A DNA stretch of 34,780 bases. It comes from Rhizorhabdus histidinilytica. Lineage in GTDB: Bacteria > Pseudomonadota > Alphaproteobacteria > Sphingomonadales > Sphingomonadaceae. The DNA lies in contig NZ_FUYM01000022.1 in assembly GCF_900167915.1 (NCBI RefSeq), forward strand, positions 1 through 34,780, written 5' to 3'. Shown here piece by piece: positions 23,927 to 32,489 of this stretch. Positions within the stretch are counted from its first letter, which is position 1; each line of letters opens with the position of its first letter. A program made the translations under genes and the position numbers. The notes below the pieces were generated by a model. That model was not told where the DNA came from, did not search any database, and saw only the letters and a program-made list of their open reading frames with translations.

Positions 23927-24000
23927 GATATACAAGGCCCTCGACGGCCGCCGCGCCGGCCTCCGTTCTTAAAATGGCGGATTTGCGTGGGACGGTCGGG

Positions 24001-24017
24001 TTGGCACGCTTTCTGCT
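24001..24017 (+). promoter_or_regulatory. Sigma-54 (-24/-12) promoter of the TonB receptor/Rieske operon
   Basis: TTGGCACGCTTTCTGCT matches the consensus YTGGCACGrNNNTTGCW: the full TGGCACG -24 block, the correct spacing, and TGC plus T in the -12 block, with C for the first T. Transcription should start about ten bases downstream, near 24028, leaving a short leader that holds the AAGGAGGGG ribosome-binding site before ATG 24050. The divergent gene encodes a sigma-54 activator. Confidence 0.85.
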
Positions 24018-24049
24018 TTTACGGTCGGCAAAACCAAGGAGGGGAAAAT

Positions 24050-26632
24050 ATGCCGTACCGTCAGCTTCTCATCGTCTCCAGCTCGCTGCTTGCGCTGGTG
24101 CCGGCAACGGCCTGGGCGCAGGCCGCCGAAACCACGTCCGAAGCGGTGGGGGGCATCGAGGAGATCGTCGTCACCGCGCAGAAGCGCGCCCAGAACGTGC
24201 AGGACGTGCCGATCGCGATATCGGCCTTCACCGCCAATGCGCTGAAGGAGCGCGCGGTGGCCGATGTCGCCAGCCTCTCCAACATCGCGCCGAACGTGAC
24301 GCTCGACGCCGGCACGCCCTTCTCGGGATCGAGCTCGGTGCTGTCGGCCTATATCCGCGGCATCGGCCAGAACGACTTCGCGGCGAACCTCGATCCGGGC
24401 GTCGGCGTCTATCTGGACGGCATCTACCTCGCGCGCACGGTCGGCGCCAATCTCGACCTGCCCGACGTCGAGCGGATCGAGGTGCTGAAGGGGCCGCAGG
24501 GGACGCTGTTCGGTCGCAACACGATCGGCGGCGCGATCTCGGTCGTCACCCGCGATCCGGGCCGCGAATTCTCGTTCCGCGGCGACATCACCACCGGCCG
24601 CTTCAACCGGCTCGACATCAACGCCAGCGTCGACCTGCCGATCACCGACGCGATCGGGCTGTCGCTGACCGGATCGTCGCGCAAGCGCGACGGCTATCTG
24701 AAGCGCATCCCCTTCCCGAACGCCGGCAATTTCGCGGTCGATTCCAATGCGGCATTCCGCTCGAACGGCTATGACAGCGCGTCGAAGGAGGGCGGGCAGA
24801 GCGAATGGTCGCTGCGCGGCAAGCTCAAATGGGAGGCATCCGAGCGGCTGACCGTCCGCATCTCGGGTGACTATCTCCGCCAGGACCAGCAGGGCACCGC
24901 CAACAAGCTGCTCGCGACCACCGAGGACCAGCCCTATGTCTTCGCGCCGACCGCCGATCGCGCGCTCGTCATCCCCGGGCTCGGCGCGACCGCGCTCTAT
25001 GACGGGGCCTCGGGGCTCGCGCCCAACGGTTTCAACTTCGCCGGCCTCTATAATTTCTGCATCGGATCGACGCCGGGGGAGATCGCGGCGCGCAACGCCA
25101 CCGCTCTCTGCGGCGCGCGCGGCACCCCGCTCAATCCGGGGCAGGTGATCGGCGGCCTCGCCGGCGTCAACGTCGATGCCGATCCGTCGAACGACCGGCT
25201 GCCCTTCGACGGCCGCTATCTGCTTGCCGACAAGGACAAGAGCTATGCGACCGGGCTGAACTTCTCGCGGATGCGGGTCTGGGGGCTGTCGATGACGCTC
25301 GACTATGAGCTGTCCGACGCGATGAGCATCAAGTCGATCACCGGCTATCGCCGGCTGCGCTGGGAGACCGGGCTCGACGCCGACGGCGCGCCGGTGCGGG
25401 CGCTCGAATTCTCCTTCTCACTGCGCAACTGGCAGTTCAGCCAGGAACTCCAGCTCACCGGTCACGCCTTCGACGAGAAGCTGAAATATGTCGTCGGCGG
25501 CTATTACTTCAAGGAACGCAGCTTCCTCAGCGACTATGTGACCTTCGATCAGGGGCTGTTGCAGATCTACGGCCCGAACCTGCTCCACACCAAGAACTAC
25601 GCCTTCTTCGGGCAGATCGACTATGAGCTGTCGCCGCTGATCTCCTTCACGCTCGGCGGCCGCTACACGAAGGAGAGCAAGGACTTCAACGGCGGCCAGA
25701 GCGACCTGAACGGCTTCAACTACAAGCTGTTCAATTGCCCGGTCTATGGCGACCCCTGCACCACGGCGCTGGGCTTCCCGTCACCTTCCGAGCCGCTGCG
25801 CTATTATGTGCCGCAGACCCAGTATCGCAAGTTCAACAATTTCGCGCCGAAGCTGGGCGTGCAGCTCCATCCGACCGACGACGTGATGGTCTACGGCTCC
25901 TGGTCGCGCGGCTACAAGACCGGCGGCTGGACGACGCGTCTGTCCAACCCGCTGCCCACCGCCGCCAGCTTCTCGCCCGAAAAGGCGGAGAGCTTCGAGC
26001 TGGGCGTGAAGTCGGAATTCTTCGCGCGGCGGCTGCAGCTCAACGCGGCGGTGTTCACCACCAAATATGACGGCATCCAGCTCAACTTCCAGCAGGGCGT
26101 CTCGCCGACCATCCAGAATGCCGGCGACGCGCGGATCAAGGGCTTCGAGGTCGAGCTGGTCGCCGCTCCCGCCGCCGGTCTGACGATCAACGCCTCAGTC
26201 GGCTACAGCGACGCCTATTACACCAGCGTGCTGCCGCAGGCGCAGGTCGCGCCCAACCCGTTGCAGGCGGGTGTCTTTCCCGGTGCGCCGCTGCCCAAGA
26301 CGCCGAAGTGGAAGTTCAACGTCAGCCCGCGCTACGAATATCTGCTGCCCAACGACGGCGCGCTGATCGCGCTGGTCGACTATACCCGCACCAGCAAGGT
26401 GTGGAACGACAGCGAGCGCGCCTATGCGCTGCTGCGGCCGTCGACCGACCAGCTCAACGCCAGCCTGTCCTACCGCGCGCCGGGCAACCGCTGGACCTTC
26501 ACCGTCGGCGGCGTGAACCTGACCAACGACCGCTATCTGGTCAGCGGCGGCAACCAGACCGCGGCAGGCCTGCTGTTCGGCACCTACAACCGGCCGACCG
26601 AATGGTACGCCCGGGTCGGCGTCAAGTTCTGA
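24050..26632 (+). CDS. TonB-dependent receptor of the sigma-54-controlled oxygenase operon
   Basis: This complete 860-residue receptor has a signal peptide (cut near AWA-QA), TonB box EEIVVTAQK, plug motifs (AYIRGIGQNDF, VLKGPQGTLFGRNTIGG) and a barrel ending VGVKF. It is larger than the receptor at 16383, with two extended loop regions (about residues 280-410), one of which holds cysteines at FNFCIGS and ALCGARG that could form a loop disulfide. It is the first gene behind the -24/-12 promoter and lies 16 bases before the first Rieske gene, so it probably imports the oxygenase substrate. An in-frame start 21 codons upstream would overlap the promoter and is rejected. Confidence 0.94.
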   Translation: MPYRQLLIVSSSLLALVPATAWAQAAETTSEAVGGIEEIVVTAQKRAQNVQDVPIAISAFTANALKERAVADVASLSNIAPNVTLDAGTPFSGSSSVLSAYIRGIGQNDFAANLDPGVGVYLDGIYLARTVGANLDLPDVERIEVLKGPQGTLFGRNTIGGAISVVTRDPGREFSFRGDITTGRFNRLDINASVDLPITDAIGLSLTGSSRKRDGYLKRIPFPNAGNFAVDSNAAFRSNGYDSASKEGGQSEWSLRGKLKWEASERLTVRISGDYLRQDQQGTANKLLATTEDQPYVFAPTADRALVIPGLGATALYDGASGLAPNGFNFAGLYNFCIGSTPGEIAARNATALCGARGTPLNPGQVIGGLAGVNVDADPSNDRLPFDGRYLLADKDKSYATGLNFSRMRVWGLSMTLDYELSDAMSIKSITGYRRLRWETGLDADGAPVRALEFSFSLRNWQFSQELQLTGHAFDEKLKYVVGGYYFKERSFLSDYVTFDQGLLQIYGPNLLHTKNYAFFGQIDYELSPLISFTLGGRYTKESKDFNGGQSDLNGFNYKLFNCPVYGDPCTTALGFPSPSEPLRYYVPQTQYRKFNNFAPKLGVQLHPTDDVMVYGSWSRGYKTGGWTTRLSNPLPTAASFSPEKAESFELGVKSEFFARRLQLNAAVFTTKYDGIQLNFQQGVSPTIQNAGDARIKGFEVELVAAPAAGLTINASVGYSDAYYTSVLPQAQVAPNPLQAGVFPGAPLPKTPKWKFNVSPRYEYLLPNDGALIALVDYTRTSKVWNDSERAYALLRPSTDQLNASLSYRAPGNRWTFTVGGVNLTNDRYLVSGGNQTAAGLLFGTYNRPTEWYARVGVKF

Positions 26633-26648
26633 GCCGGGAGGGGCGGCG

Positions 26649-27701
26649 ATGTTCGTCAGGAACGCCTGGTATTGCGCCGGCTGGGACGAGGCCGTCGGGA
26701 TCGGCGCCAATGATCTGGTGGTGCGCCAGATCGCGGGGCGCTCGATCCTCCTCTACCGGACCGGCGAGGGGCGGCTGGTGGCGATGGAGGACCGTTGTCC
26801 TCACCGCTCCGCGCCGCTGTCGCTCGGCCGCAAGGAGGGGGATGCGATTCGTTGCATGTACCATGGCATGCTGTTCGGCCCCGACGGCGCCTGCCGCCAG
26901 GTGCCGGGCATGGATCGCATCCCCGAGGGCGCGGTCGCGGCGACGCTGCCGGTGGTCGAGAAGGACAACTGGATCTGGGTGTGGCTGGGCGACCCGGCCC
27001 GCGCTGATCCCGAACTGATCTGTTTCGCGATCGGCCCGTCCGATCCCGACTGGGTGCTCAGGACGTCGCATCTCCGGGTCGACACCGGCTATCGCGAGGA
27101 GATCGCCAACCTCGCCGATCTCAGCCATGTCTCCTGGGTCCATGGGCTGACCTTCGCGGGCAGCGACGACTGGGGCTATATCAAGCCCCGCCACCGGCTG
27201 AACCCACGCGGCATCGAGACGCGCTATTGCGTGCGCGGCGTGCCGGCGCCCGCCTTCGCGCGGCACCTCTTCGCCGACGATGCCCGGTTCGACATCAACG
27301 TCCACGTCCGGATGACGGTGCCGTGCAACTTCATCCTGAGCTTCGCCGTGCACGAGGCGGAGGCGGGCGGCGCGCCCAACGAGCCGTCGCGCGGCAAGCT
27401 GCTGCTCGACACCTTCTCCAGCCAGGCGGTCACCCCGCGCGACGCCGGGTCGGTCGATTATTATTTCTCCTGGGGGACGAGCCGCGAGACCAATTTCCCC
27501 GGCATTGTCGACCTGATGCACCGGACCAACATGGACGCGTTCCTGGAGGACAAGCGCATCCTGGAGGGGCAGCGCGCCCGGCTGCTGCAATATCCCGGCG
27601 CGCCGCAGGTCGACATCGTCCACGACGCCGGGCCAGGACGGATGCTCTGGGTGCTCGACCAGCTCCTCGCCGAGGAAGCCGCGGAGGCGGGTGCGGCGTG
27701 A
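26649..27701 (+). CDS. Rieske non-heme iron oxygenase A (VanA-like)
   Basis: This 350-residue oxygenase has an N-terminal Rieske domain with C50-x-H52 (CPHR) and C69-x2-H72 (CMYHGM), 16 residues apart, and a catalytic domain with N154, bridging D157, H160 and H165 in NLADLSHVSWVHG binding the mononuclear iron. The length and motif pattern match the vanillate demethylase/DdmC-type group, which demethylates or hydroxylates aromatic compounds with electrons from a separate reductase. That reductase is the next gene, joined by a GTGA overlap. GGGAGG precedes ATG 26649. The substrate is unknown; O-demethylation of a methoxy aromatic compound would suit the P450 and activator nearby. Confidence 0.92.
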   Translation: MFVRNAWYCAGWDEAVGIGANDLVVRQIAGRSILLYRTGEGRLVAMEDRCPHRSAPLSLGRKEGDAIRCMYHGMLFGPDGACRQVPGMDRIPEGAVAATLPVVEKDNWIWVWLGDPARADPELICFAIGPSDPDWVLRTSHLRVDTGYREEIANLADLSHVSWVHGLTFAGSDDWGYIKPRHRLNPRGIETRYCVRGVPAPAFARHLFADDARFDINVHVRMTVPCNFILSFAVHEAEAGGAPNEPSRGKLLLDTFSSQAVTPRDAGSVDYYFSWGTSRETNFPGIVDLMHRTNMDAFLEDKRILEGQRARLLQYPGAPQVDIVHDAGPGRMLWVLDQLLAEEAAEAGAA

Positions 27702-28657
27702 GCGGCGACTGGATCAGCGTCCGGCTCGCCGACAAGCGGCTGGTGGCCGAAGACGTCGCCGCGCTGCTGCTCGAGCCGGCCGACGGGACGGCGCTGCCGC
27801 CCTTCGCCGCCGGTGCGCATGTCGATGTCGAGCTGCCGGGCGGGCTGGTGCGCCAATATTCGCTGTGCAACGCACCGGGCGATCCCGGCCGCTACGAACT
27901 CGGCGTCCTGCTCGACCGGCAGGGGCGGGGCGGGTCGCGCGCCGTCCATGAGCAACTGGCGGTCGGGCAGGCGATCCGCATCGGCCGCCCGCGCAATCTG
28001 TTCCCGCTCGTCCCCGCCGAGCATAGCGTGCTGCTGGCGGGCGGGATCGGAATCACCCCGATCCTCGCCATGGCCGAGCAACTCGCCGCCGACGGCGCCG
28101 GTTTCGAGCTGCACTATTTCGTCCGCTCTCCCGAGCGGGCGGCGTTCGTCGACCGCCTCGCCGCGCCGCGCTTCGGCGATCGCTGCCGGCTCCATGTCGG
28201 CGACCGCATTCCGCCGAGCTTCGACGCCCCCGCGCTGTTCGACGCGCCGCGCGCGGGCCATCATCTCTACGTCTGCGGCCCGAACGCCTTCATGGATGCG
28301 GTGCTCGACGGCGCCCGAGCCGGCGGCTGGCCCGACGACCGCCTCCATTCGGAACGCTTCGCGGCGGCGGCGCTGCCGGCCGGCGACGACCGCCCGTTCG
28401 AGATCGAGGTGGAAGGCAGCGGCGCGATCGTCGCGGTCGCCCCCGGGCAGAGCGCGGCGGAGGCGCTCGCCGCCGCTGGCATCTGCATCCCGCTGTCCTG
28501 CGAGCAGGGCATCTGCGGCACCTGTCTCACAACCGTCGTCGGCGGCGTCCCCGACCATCGCGACTCCTACCTGTCCGATGCGGAACGCGCCGCCAACGAC
28601 TGCTTCACACCCTGTTGTTCGCGCGCGGCCACGCCGCGCCTCGTCATTCAGCTCTAG
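27698..28657 (+). CDS. Oxygenase reductase (VanB-like, FMN/NAD + plant-type 2Fe-2S)
   Basis: This 319-residue reductase has three parts: a flavin-binding barrel (RQYSLCN), a nicotinamide domain (AGGIGITPILAMAEQL and YVCGPNAFMDAVL) and a C-terminal plant-type ferredoxin with C268-x4-C273-x2-C276-x29-C306 (CEQGICGTC ... C). This is the phthalate dioxygenase reductase/VanB domain order. The GTG start overlaps the stop of Rieske A. It moves electrons from NAD(P)H to Rieske proteins; because it is flanked by two oxygenases and no second reductase is present, it may serve both. Confidence 0.94.
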   Translation: MSGDWISVRLADKRLVAEDVAALLLEPADGTALPPFAAGAHVDVELPGGLVRQYSLCNAPGDPGRYELGVLLDRQGRGGSRAVHEQLAVGQAIRIGRPRNLFPLVPAEHSVLLAGGIGITPILAMAEQLAADGAGFELHYFVRSPERAAFVDRLAAPRFGDRCRLHVGDRIPPSFDAPALFDAPRAGHHLYVCGPNAFMDAVLDGARAGGWPDDRLHSERFAAAALPAGDDRPFEIEVEGSGAIVAVAPGQSAAEALAAAGICIPLSCEQGICGTCLTTVVGGVPDHRDSYLSDAERAANDCFTPCCSRAATPRLVIQL

Positions 28658-28676
28658 GATCGGGAGAAGAAGGGCC

Positions 28677-29732
28677 ATGGGCTCCACGTTCGAATGTCTC
28701 AAGCGGGCCTGGTACGTCGCCGCCATGTCGTCCGAGGTCGGGGGCGAGGGGCTGTTCCACCGCCGCATCCTCGGCACCTCGGTGATGATCTACCGACTGG
28801 CCGACGGGACGCCGGTGGCGCTGCATGACCGCTGCCCCCACCGCTTCGCGCCGCTGCACCTGGGCGAACGCGTCGGCGACGAGGTCGCCTGCCGCTACCA
28901 TGCGCTGCGCTTCGACGCCGGGGGCCGCTGCACCCATAATCCGCACGGCAACGGCCGCATCCCCGATGCCGCGCGGGTCCGCCGCTTCCCGCTGCTCGAA
29001 CGTTTCGGCTTCCTGTGGATCTGGATGGACGAGTCGGATCCCGATCCCGCGCTGCTGCCCGATTTCTCGCCGCTCGAGGAGGGGCACCCCAACGCCGTCG
29101 CGCAGACCTACATGCACATGGACGTCAACTATGAGCTGATCATCGATAACGTCATGGACCTCAGCCATATCGACCACGTCCATGGCGAGATCATCACCAC
29201 CCGGGGGCAATTGTCGCCGGTCGTCCCCAAGGTGCGCGAGCGGGACACGCATATCTCGGCCCGCTGGGAATGGTCGCAGACGCCGGCGATGATGATCTTC
29301 GCCCCCTTCCTGCCGCGTCCCGAGGACGAAGCGCGCCACTATTTCGACATCAGCTGGACGGCGCCCGCCAACATCCAGCTATCGGTGGGAGCGGTGCAGG
29401 ACAGCGACGATTTCGGCGAGGCGACCAGCCAGTACGACCTCCACACCTGCACGCCGGAGGACGCGTTCAAGACCCATTATTTCTTCGCGACCCGCCGCAA
29501 CCACATCGTCGACGACGCCGACTATAACCGAAAGAAGATCGAGGCGATGCACGCGGCGTTCGAGACCGAGGACGGCCCGATCATCACCGCCGTGCAGGAG
29601 GAGATGGGCGAGGCGGAGTTCTTCTCGCTCGACCCGGTGCTGATGTCGAACGACGTGGCACCGGTGAAGGTGCGCCGCCGTCTGCGCAAGATGATCGTCG
29701 AGGAGCAGGCGGCGAAGGCGGCGGCCTCCTGA
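28677..29732 (+). CDS. Rieske non-heme iron oxygenase B (VanA-like)
   Basis: This second Rieske oxygenase, 351 residues, has C53-x-H55 (CPHR), C72-x2-H75 (CRYHAL) and the iron/bridge set N158, D161, H164, H169 in NVMDLSHIDHVHG, all with the same spacing as Rieske A. Its catalytic domain differs clearly from A (for example MIFAPFLPRPEDEARHYFDISWTAP), so it is not a recent copy and probably acts on another substrate or position. GGGAGAAGAAGG precedes ATG 28677, 19 bases after the reductase stop, so it is the last gene of the sigma-54 operon. Specificity unknown. Confidence 0.92.
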   Translation: MGSTFECLKRAWYVAAMSSEVGGEGLFHRRILGTSVMIYRLADGTPVALHDRCPHRFAPLHLGERVGDEVACRYHALRFDAGGRCTHNPHGNGRIPDAARVRRFPLLERFGFLWIWMDESDPDPALLPDFSPLEEGHPNAVAQTYMHMDVNYELIIDNVMDLSHIDHVHGEIITTRGQLSPVVPKVRERDTHISARWEWSQTPAMMIFAPFLPRPEDEARHYFDISWTAPANIQLSVGAVQDSDDFGEATSQYDLHTCTPEDAFKTHYFFATRRNHIVDDADYNRKKIEAMHAAFETEDGPIITAVQEEMGEAEFFSLDPVLMSNDVAPVKVRRRLRKMIVEEQAAKAAAS

Positions 29733-29757
29733 GTCTTCCGGCGGCCGACAGCGGCGG

Positions 29758-30231
29758 TCAGGGCTGGTCGATCAGGTCGCGCAAGCGATCGACCCGTGCC
29801 AGCATCCGCCGCAACATCGCGATCAGCTCGCTTCTCTCCGCATCGGTGAAGTCGGCGAGCAGGATCGCGTCGCGCTCCATCGAGACCAGCACGGCCTCGT
29901 CCTGCAGGCGCGCGCCCTCCGCGGTCAGCGACCACAGCTTGTAGGCCGGATTGCGCCGGTCGGGCCGGCTGACGACGAGGCCGCGTGCCTCCATGCCGCG
30001 CAGCGCCCGGCTGACCGCACCGCCGTCCAGCCCCATCACCTCGCAAATCCGCGAGGGTGGAATATCCGGTTCGGCCGCGAGCATGACGAGCAGCCGGAAT
30101 TCGAGGATGCCCAGCCCGAAGCGGCTGCGATAGGTCGCCGATCCGCTCGCGGTCAGCCGGTTCGACAGGAAGTTGAGCAGCACGCCCACCGAATTCTGCA
30201 GATCGAGCGTGCGGGTGGTGCGGGGGGCCAT
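29758..30231 (-). CDS. MarR family transcriptional regulator
   Basis: This winged-helix regulator has about 157 residues with the MarR core: LGILEFRLLVMLAAEPDIPPSRICEVMGLDGGAVSRALRGMEARGLVVSRPDRRNPAYKLWSLTAEG. ATG 30231 is preferred; a start 22 codons upstream (30297) is open, but it abuts the palindrome at 30298. It is divergent from the P450 operon and is likely its repressor, released by an aromatic acid or its CoA ester as is usual for MarR proteins of aromatic catabolism. It is convergent with the Rieske B gene (25 bases between stops). Confidence 0.9.
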   Translation of the reverse strand: MAPRTTRTLDLQNSVGVLLNFLSNRLTASGSATYRSRFGLGILEFRLLVMLAAEPDIPPSRICEVMGLDGGAVSRALRGMEARGLVVSRPDRRNPAYKLWSLTAEGARLQDEAVLVSMERDAILLADFTDAERSELIAMLRRMLARVDRLRDLIDQP

Positions 30232-30297
30232 TCTGGTGTCGCGTCCTTTCTCGCCGGGAGATTCACGGTCTTTAACGGTTATCATTGACGCCGTCAT

Positions 30298-30311
30298 TTT
30301 GACATGTCAAA
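30298..30311. promoter_or_regulatory. Perfect 14-bp palindrome, candidate MarR operator
   Basis: TTTGACATGTCAAA is fully self-complementary and lies between the divergent MarR and P450 genes, 27 bases before the preferred P450 start. A second inverted repeat TGACGCCGTCA is directly adjacent at 30286-30296. The size and symmetry fit MarR dimer sites, and its position would block transcription of both genes. Confidence 0.65.
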
Positions 30312-30338
30312 GTCATAGCCATGGAACGGGAGGATGTC

Positions 30339-31571
30339 ATGGCCGGTCACGCCGAACGATCACCCTATGCGATCTACGACTCCGATCCGCCGCCCGGGGT
30401 CCCGGTGCTCGACGTCGATCCCTTCTCGGTCGATTTCTTCGCCGATCCCTATCCGGTGCACGAGCAGCTCCGCGAGGCCGGGCCGTTCGTGTGGCTGTCG
30501 CGCTACAATATCGGTGCGGTCGCCCGGTACGAGCATGTCCGCGACGCGCTGACCGATTGGAAGACCTTCTCGTCGGCGCGCGGCGTGGGGATGGAGGATT
30601 TCGTCCGCCACGGCCGCTTCCGCCTGCCGAGCCTGATCCTCGAGGCCGACCCGCCGCAGCATAGCCGCTCGCGCGGGGTGCTGAGTCGGGTGCTGTCGCC
30701 GCCGGTGCTCAAGGGCCTGCGCGACCGGTTCGAGGTCGAGGCCGAGGCGATGGTCGAGGACGTGGTGTGGCGCAAGCGCTTCGACGGCATCGCCGACCTG
30801 GCCGAGGTCTTTCCGCTGCGCGTCTTCCCCGATGCGATCGGCATGGGCCGCGAGGGACGCGAGAAGCTGCTGCCCCATGCCGATCTGCTGTTCAACTCCT
30901 TCGGGCCCCGTAACGAGCTGTTCCAGGCGGCGAAGGAGAAGGTCAGCTTCGACTGGATCGAGGCGCAGGGCCAGCGCGGCAATCTCGCGCCCGGCGGGCT
31001 CGGCATGATGATCCACGACGCGGCCGACCGGGGCGAGATCAGCGGCGACGAGGCGCCGATCCTGGTGCGTGCGCTGCTCCAGGCGGGACTCGACACGACG
31101 ATCAACGCGCTCGGCGCGACGCTCTATTGCCTCGCGCGCTTCCCCTCGGAGTTCGACAGGCTGCGCGCCGACCATAAGCTCGCCAAGGCCGCGTTCGAGG
31201 AGGCGATCCGCTTCGAAGCCCCCGTGCAGACCTTCTTCCGCACCGCCACCTGCGCGACCACGCTGGGCGGCACGCCGCTCAACGAGGGCGACAAGGTGCT
31301 GATGTTCCTGGCCGCCGCCAATCGCGACCCGCGCCAGTGGGATCGGCCCGACGTCTACGACATCGGTCGCAAGACGATCGGCCATGTCGGCTTCGGCGCC
31401 GGCATCCATGCCTGTGTCGGGCAGCTCTTGGCGCGGATGGAGGGGGAGCTGGTGCTGACCGCGTTGGCGCGGCGGGTGAAACGCTTGCGCATCGCCGGCA
31501 CGGTGGAGCGCCGCTACAACAATACCCTGCGCGGCCTGGCGAGCCTGCCGCTCGAAGTCGAGCTGGCGTGA
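30339..31571 (+). CDS. Cytochrome P450, CYP199A-like
   Basis: This 410-residue soluble P450 has an I-helix AGLDTT (249-254), ExxR E288-R291 and heme loop FGAGIHACVG with the ligand C359. The sequence closely follows CYP199A enzymes as I remember them (for example SRGVG, PSLILEADPP, VQTFFRT, GHVGFG, RRFNNTLRGLESLP counterparts), which O-demethylate or hydroxylate para-substituted benzoates such as 4-methoxybenzoate. ATG 30339 is chosen because GGGAGG precedes it; ATG 30321 has no ribosome-binding site. No ferredoxin or ferredoxin reductase gene is adjacent, so the redox partner must come from elsewhere. It leads an operon with a dehydrogenase and an IlvD-type dehydratase. Confidence 0.92.
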   Translation: MAGHAERSPYAIYDSDPPPGVPVLDVDPFSVDFFADPYPVHEQLREAGPFVWLSRYNIGAVARYEHVRDALTDWKTFSSARGVGMEDFVRHGRFRLPSLILEADPPQHSRSRGVLSRVLSPPVLKGLRDRFEVEAEAMVEDVVWRKRFDGIADLAEVFPLRVFPDAIGMGREGREKLLPHADLLFNSFGPRNELFQAAKEKVSFDWIEAQGQRGNLAPGGLGMMIHDAADRGEISGDEAPILVRALLQAGLDTTINALGATLYCLARFPSEFDRLRADHKLAKAAFEEAIRFEAPVQTFFRTATCATTLGGTPLNEGDKVLMFLAAANRDPRQWDRPDVYDIGRKTIGHVGFGAGIHACVGQLLARMEGELVLTALARRVKRLRIAGTVERRYNNTLRGLASLPLEVELA

Positions 31572-31591
31572 GGGGCCGGTGGAGGATCCGA

Positions 31592-32488
31592 ATGAAGCAA
31601 CGCATAGCCTTTTTCGGAATCGGGCTGATGGGACGGCCGATGGCGGCGCGCCTCCTCGACGGCGGCCATGACCTCGCCCTTTGGAATCGGTCGGCCGACA
31701 AGCTCGCGCCGCTGGTCGCGGCGGGCGGGCGGGCCTGCGCGACCCCGGCCGAGGCGGCGGAAGGCGCGGCGGTCGTCTGCCTCTGCCTGACCGACGCCGG
31801 CGCGGTCGAGCAGGTGATGTTCGGCGACGGCGGAGCGGCGACGGCGTTGGCGCCCGGCGCTCTGATCGTCGACTTCTCGACGATCGGGCCGGAAGCGACG
31901 CGCGGCTTCGCGCGGCGCCTCGCCGAGGCCGGCCAAGCGCAATGGCTCGATTGCCCGGTGTCGGGCGGCGTGGCGGGGGCCGAGGCGGGGACGCTCGCGA
32001 TCCTGGCGGGCGGCGACGCGGCGGCGATCGATCGGGTGCGGCCGCTGCTTGCGCTGCTCTCGGCGCGGGTCACGCGGATGGGGGGTGTCGGCGCGGGGCA
32101 GGCGGCGAAGCTGTGCAACCAGCTCATCGTCGCCACCAACATGCTGGCGATCGCCGAGGCGATGCACGTCGGCGAGGCGCTCGGCATCGATCTCGCCCAG
32201 CTTCCCGTCGCGTTCCAGGGCGGCTTCGCCGACTCGCGGCCGCTGCAGCTGTTCGGGCCGCGCATGGCGCCGCCGGCCGATCCAGGCCCGCCGGTCAGCG
32301 AGCTGCGGACCATGTACAAGGACATCAGGGCGATCCGCGCTGCGGCCAGCGCGGCGGCGGCGGGAACGCCGCTGCTCGCCAGCGTCGAGGCGATGTGGAC
32401 CCGGCTGATCGACGCCGGCCATGGCAGTGAGGACGTGCCCGGCCTGATGCGCCTCTATCGACATCCGGCTGATTTGGGAGAGCAATGA
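31592..32488 (+). CDS. NAD(P)-dependent 3-hydroxyisobutyrate dehydrogenase-like oxidoreductase
   Basis: This 298-residue beta-hydroxyacid dehydrogenase has the dinucleotide motif GIGLMG (9-14), the substrate loop [16 protein letters not shown] and the catalytic Lys K173 in [12 protein letters not shown]. The family oxidises 3-hydroxy acids (3-hydroxyisobutyrate, tartronate semialdehyde, 6-phosphogluconate-like compounds). GGAGG precedes ATG 31592. It starts 20 bases after the P450 and is followed one base after its stop by the dehydratase gene, so the three are an operon. Substrate not assigned; the pair with a dehydratase suggests a hydroxy-acid branch. Confidence 0.88.
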   Translation: MKQRIAFFGIGLMGRPMAARLLDGGHDLALWNRSADKLAPLVAAGGRACATPAEAAEGAAVVCLCLTDAGAVEQVMFGDGGAATALAPGALIVDFSTIGPEATRGFARRLAEAGQAQWLDCPVSGGVAGAEAGTLAILAGGDAAAIDRVRPLLALLSARVTRMGGVGAGQAAKLCNQLIVATNMLAIAEAMHVGEALGIDLAQLPVAFQGGFADSRPLQLFGPRMAPPADPGPPVSELRTMYKDIRAIRAAASAAAAGTPLLASVEAMWTRLIDAGHGSEDVPGLMRLYRHPADLGEQ

Positions 32489-32489
32489 C

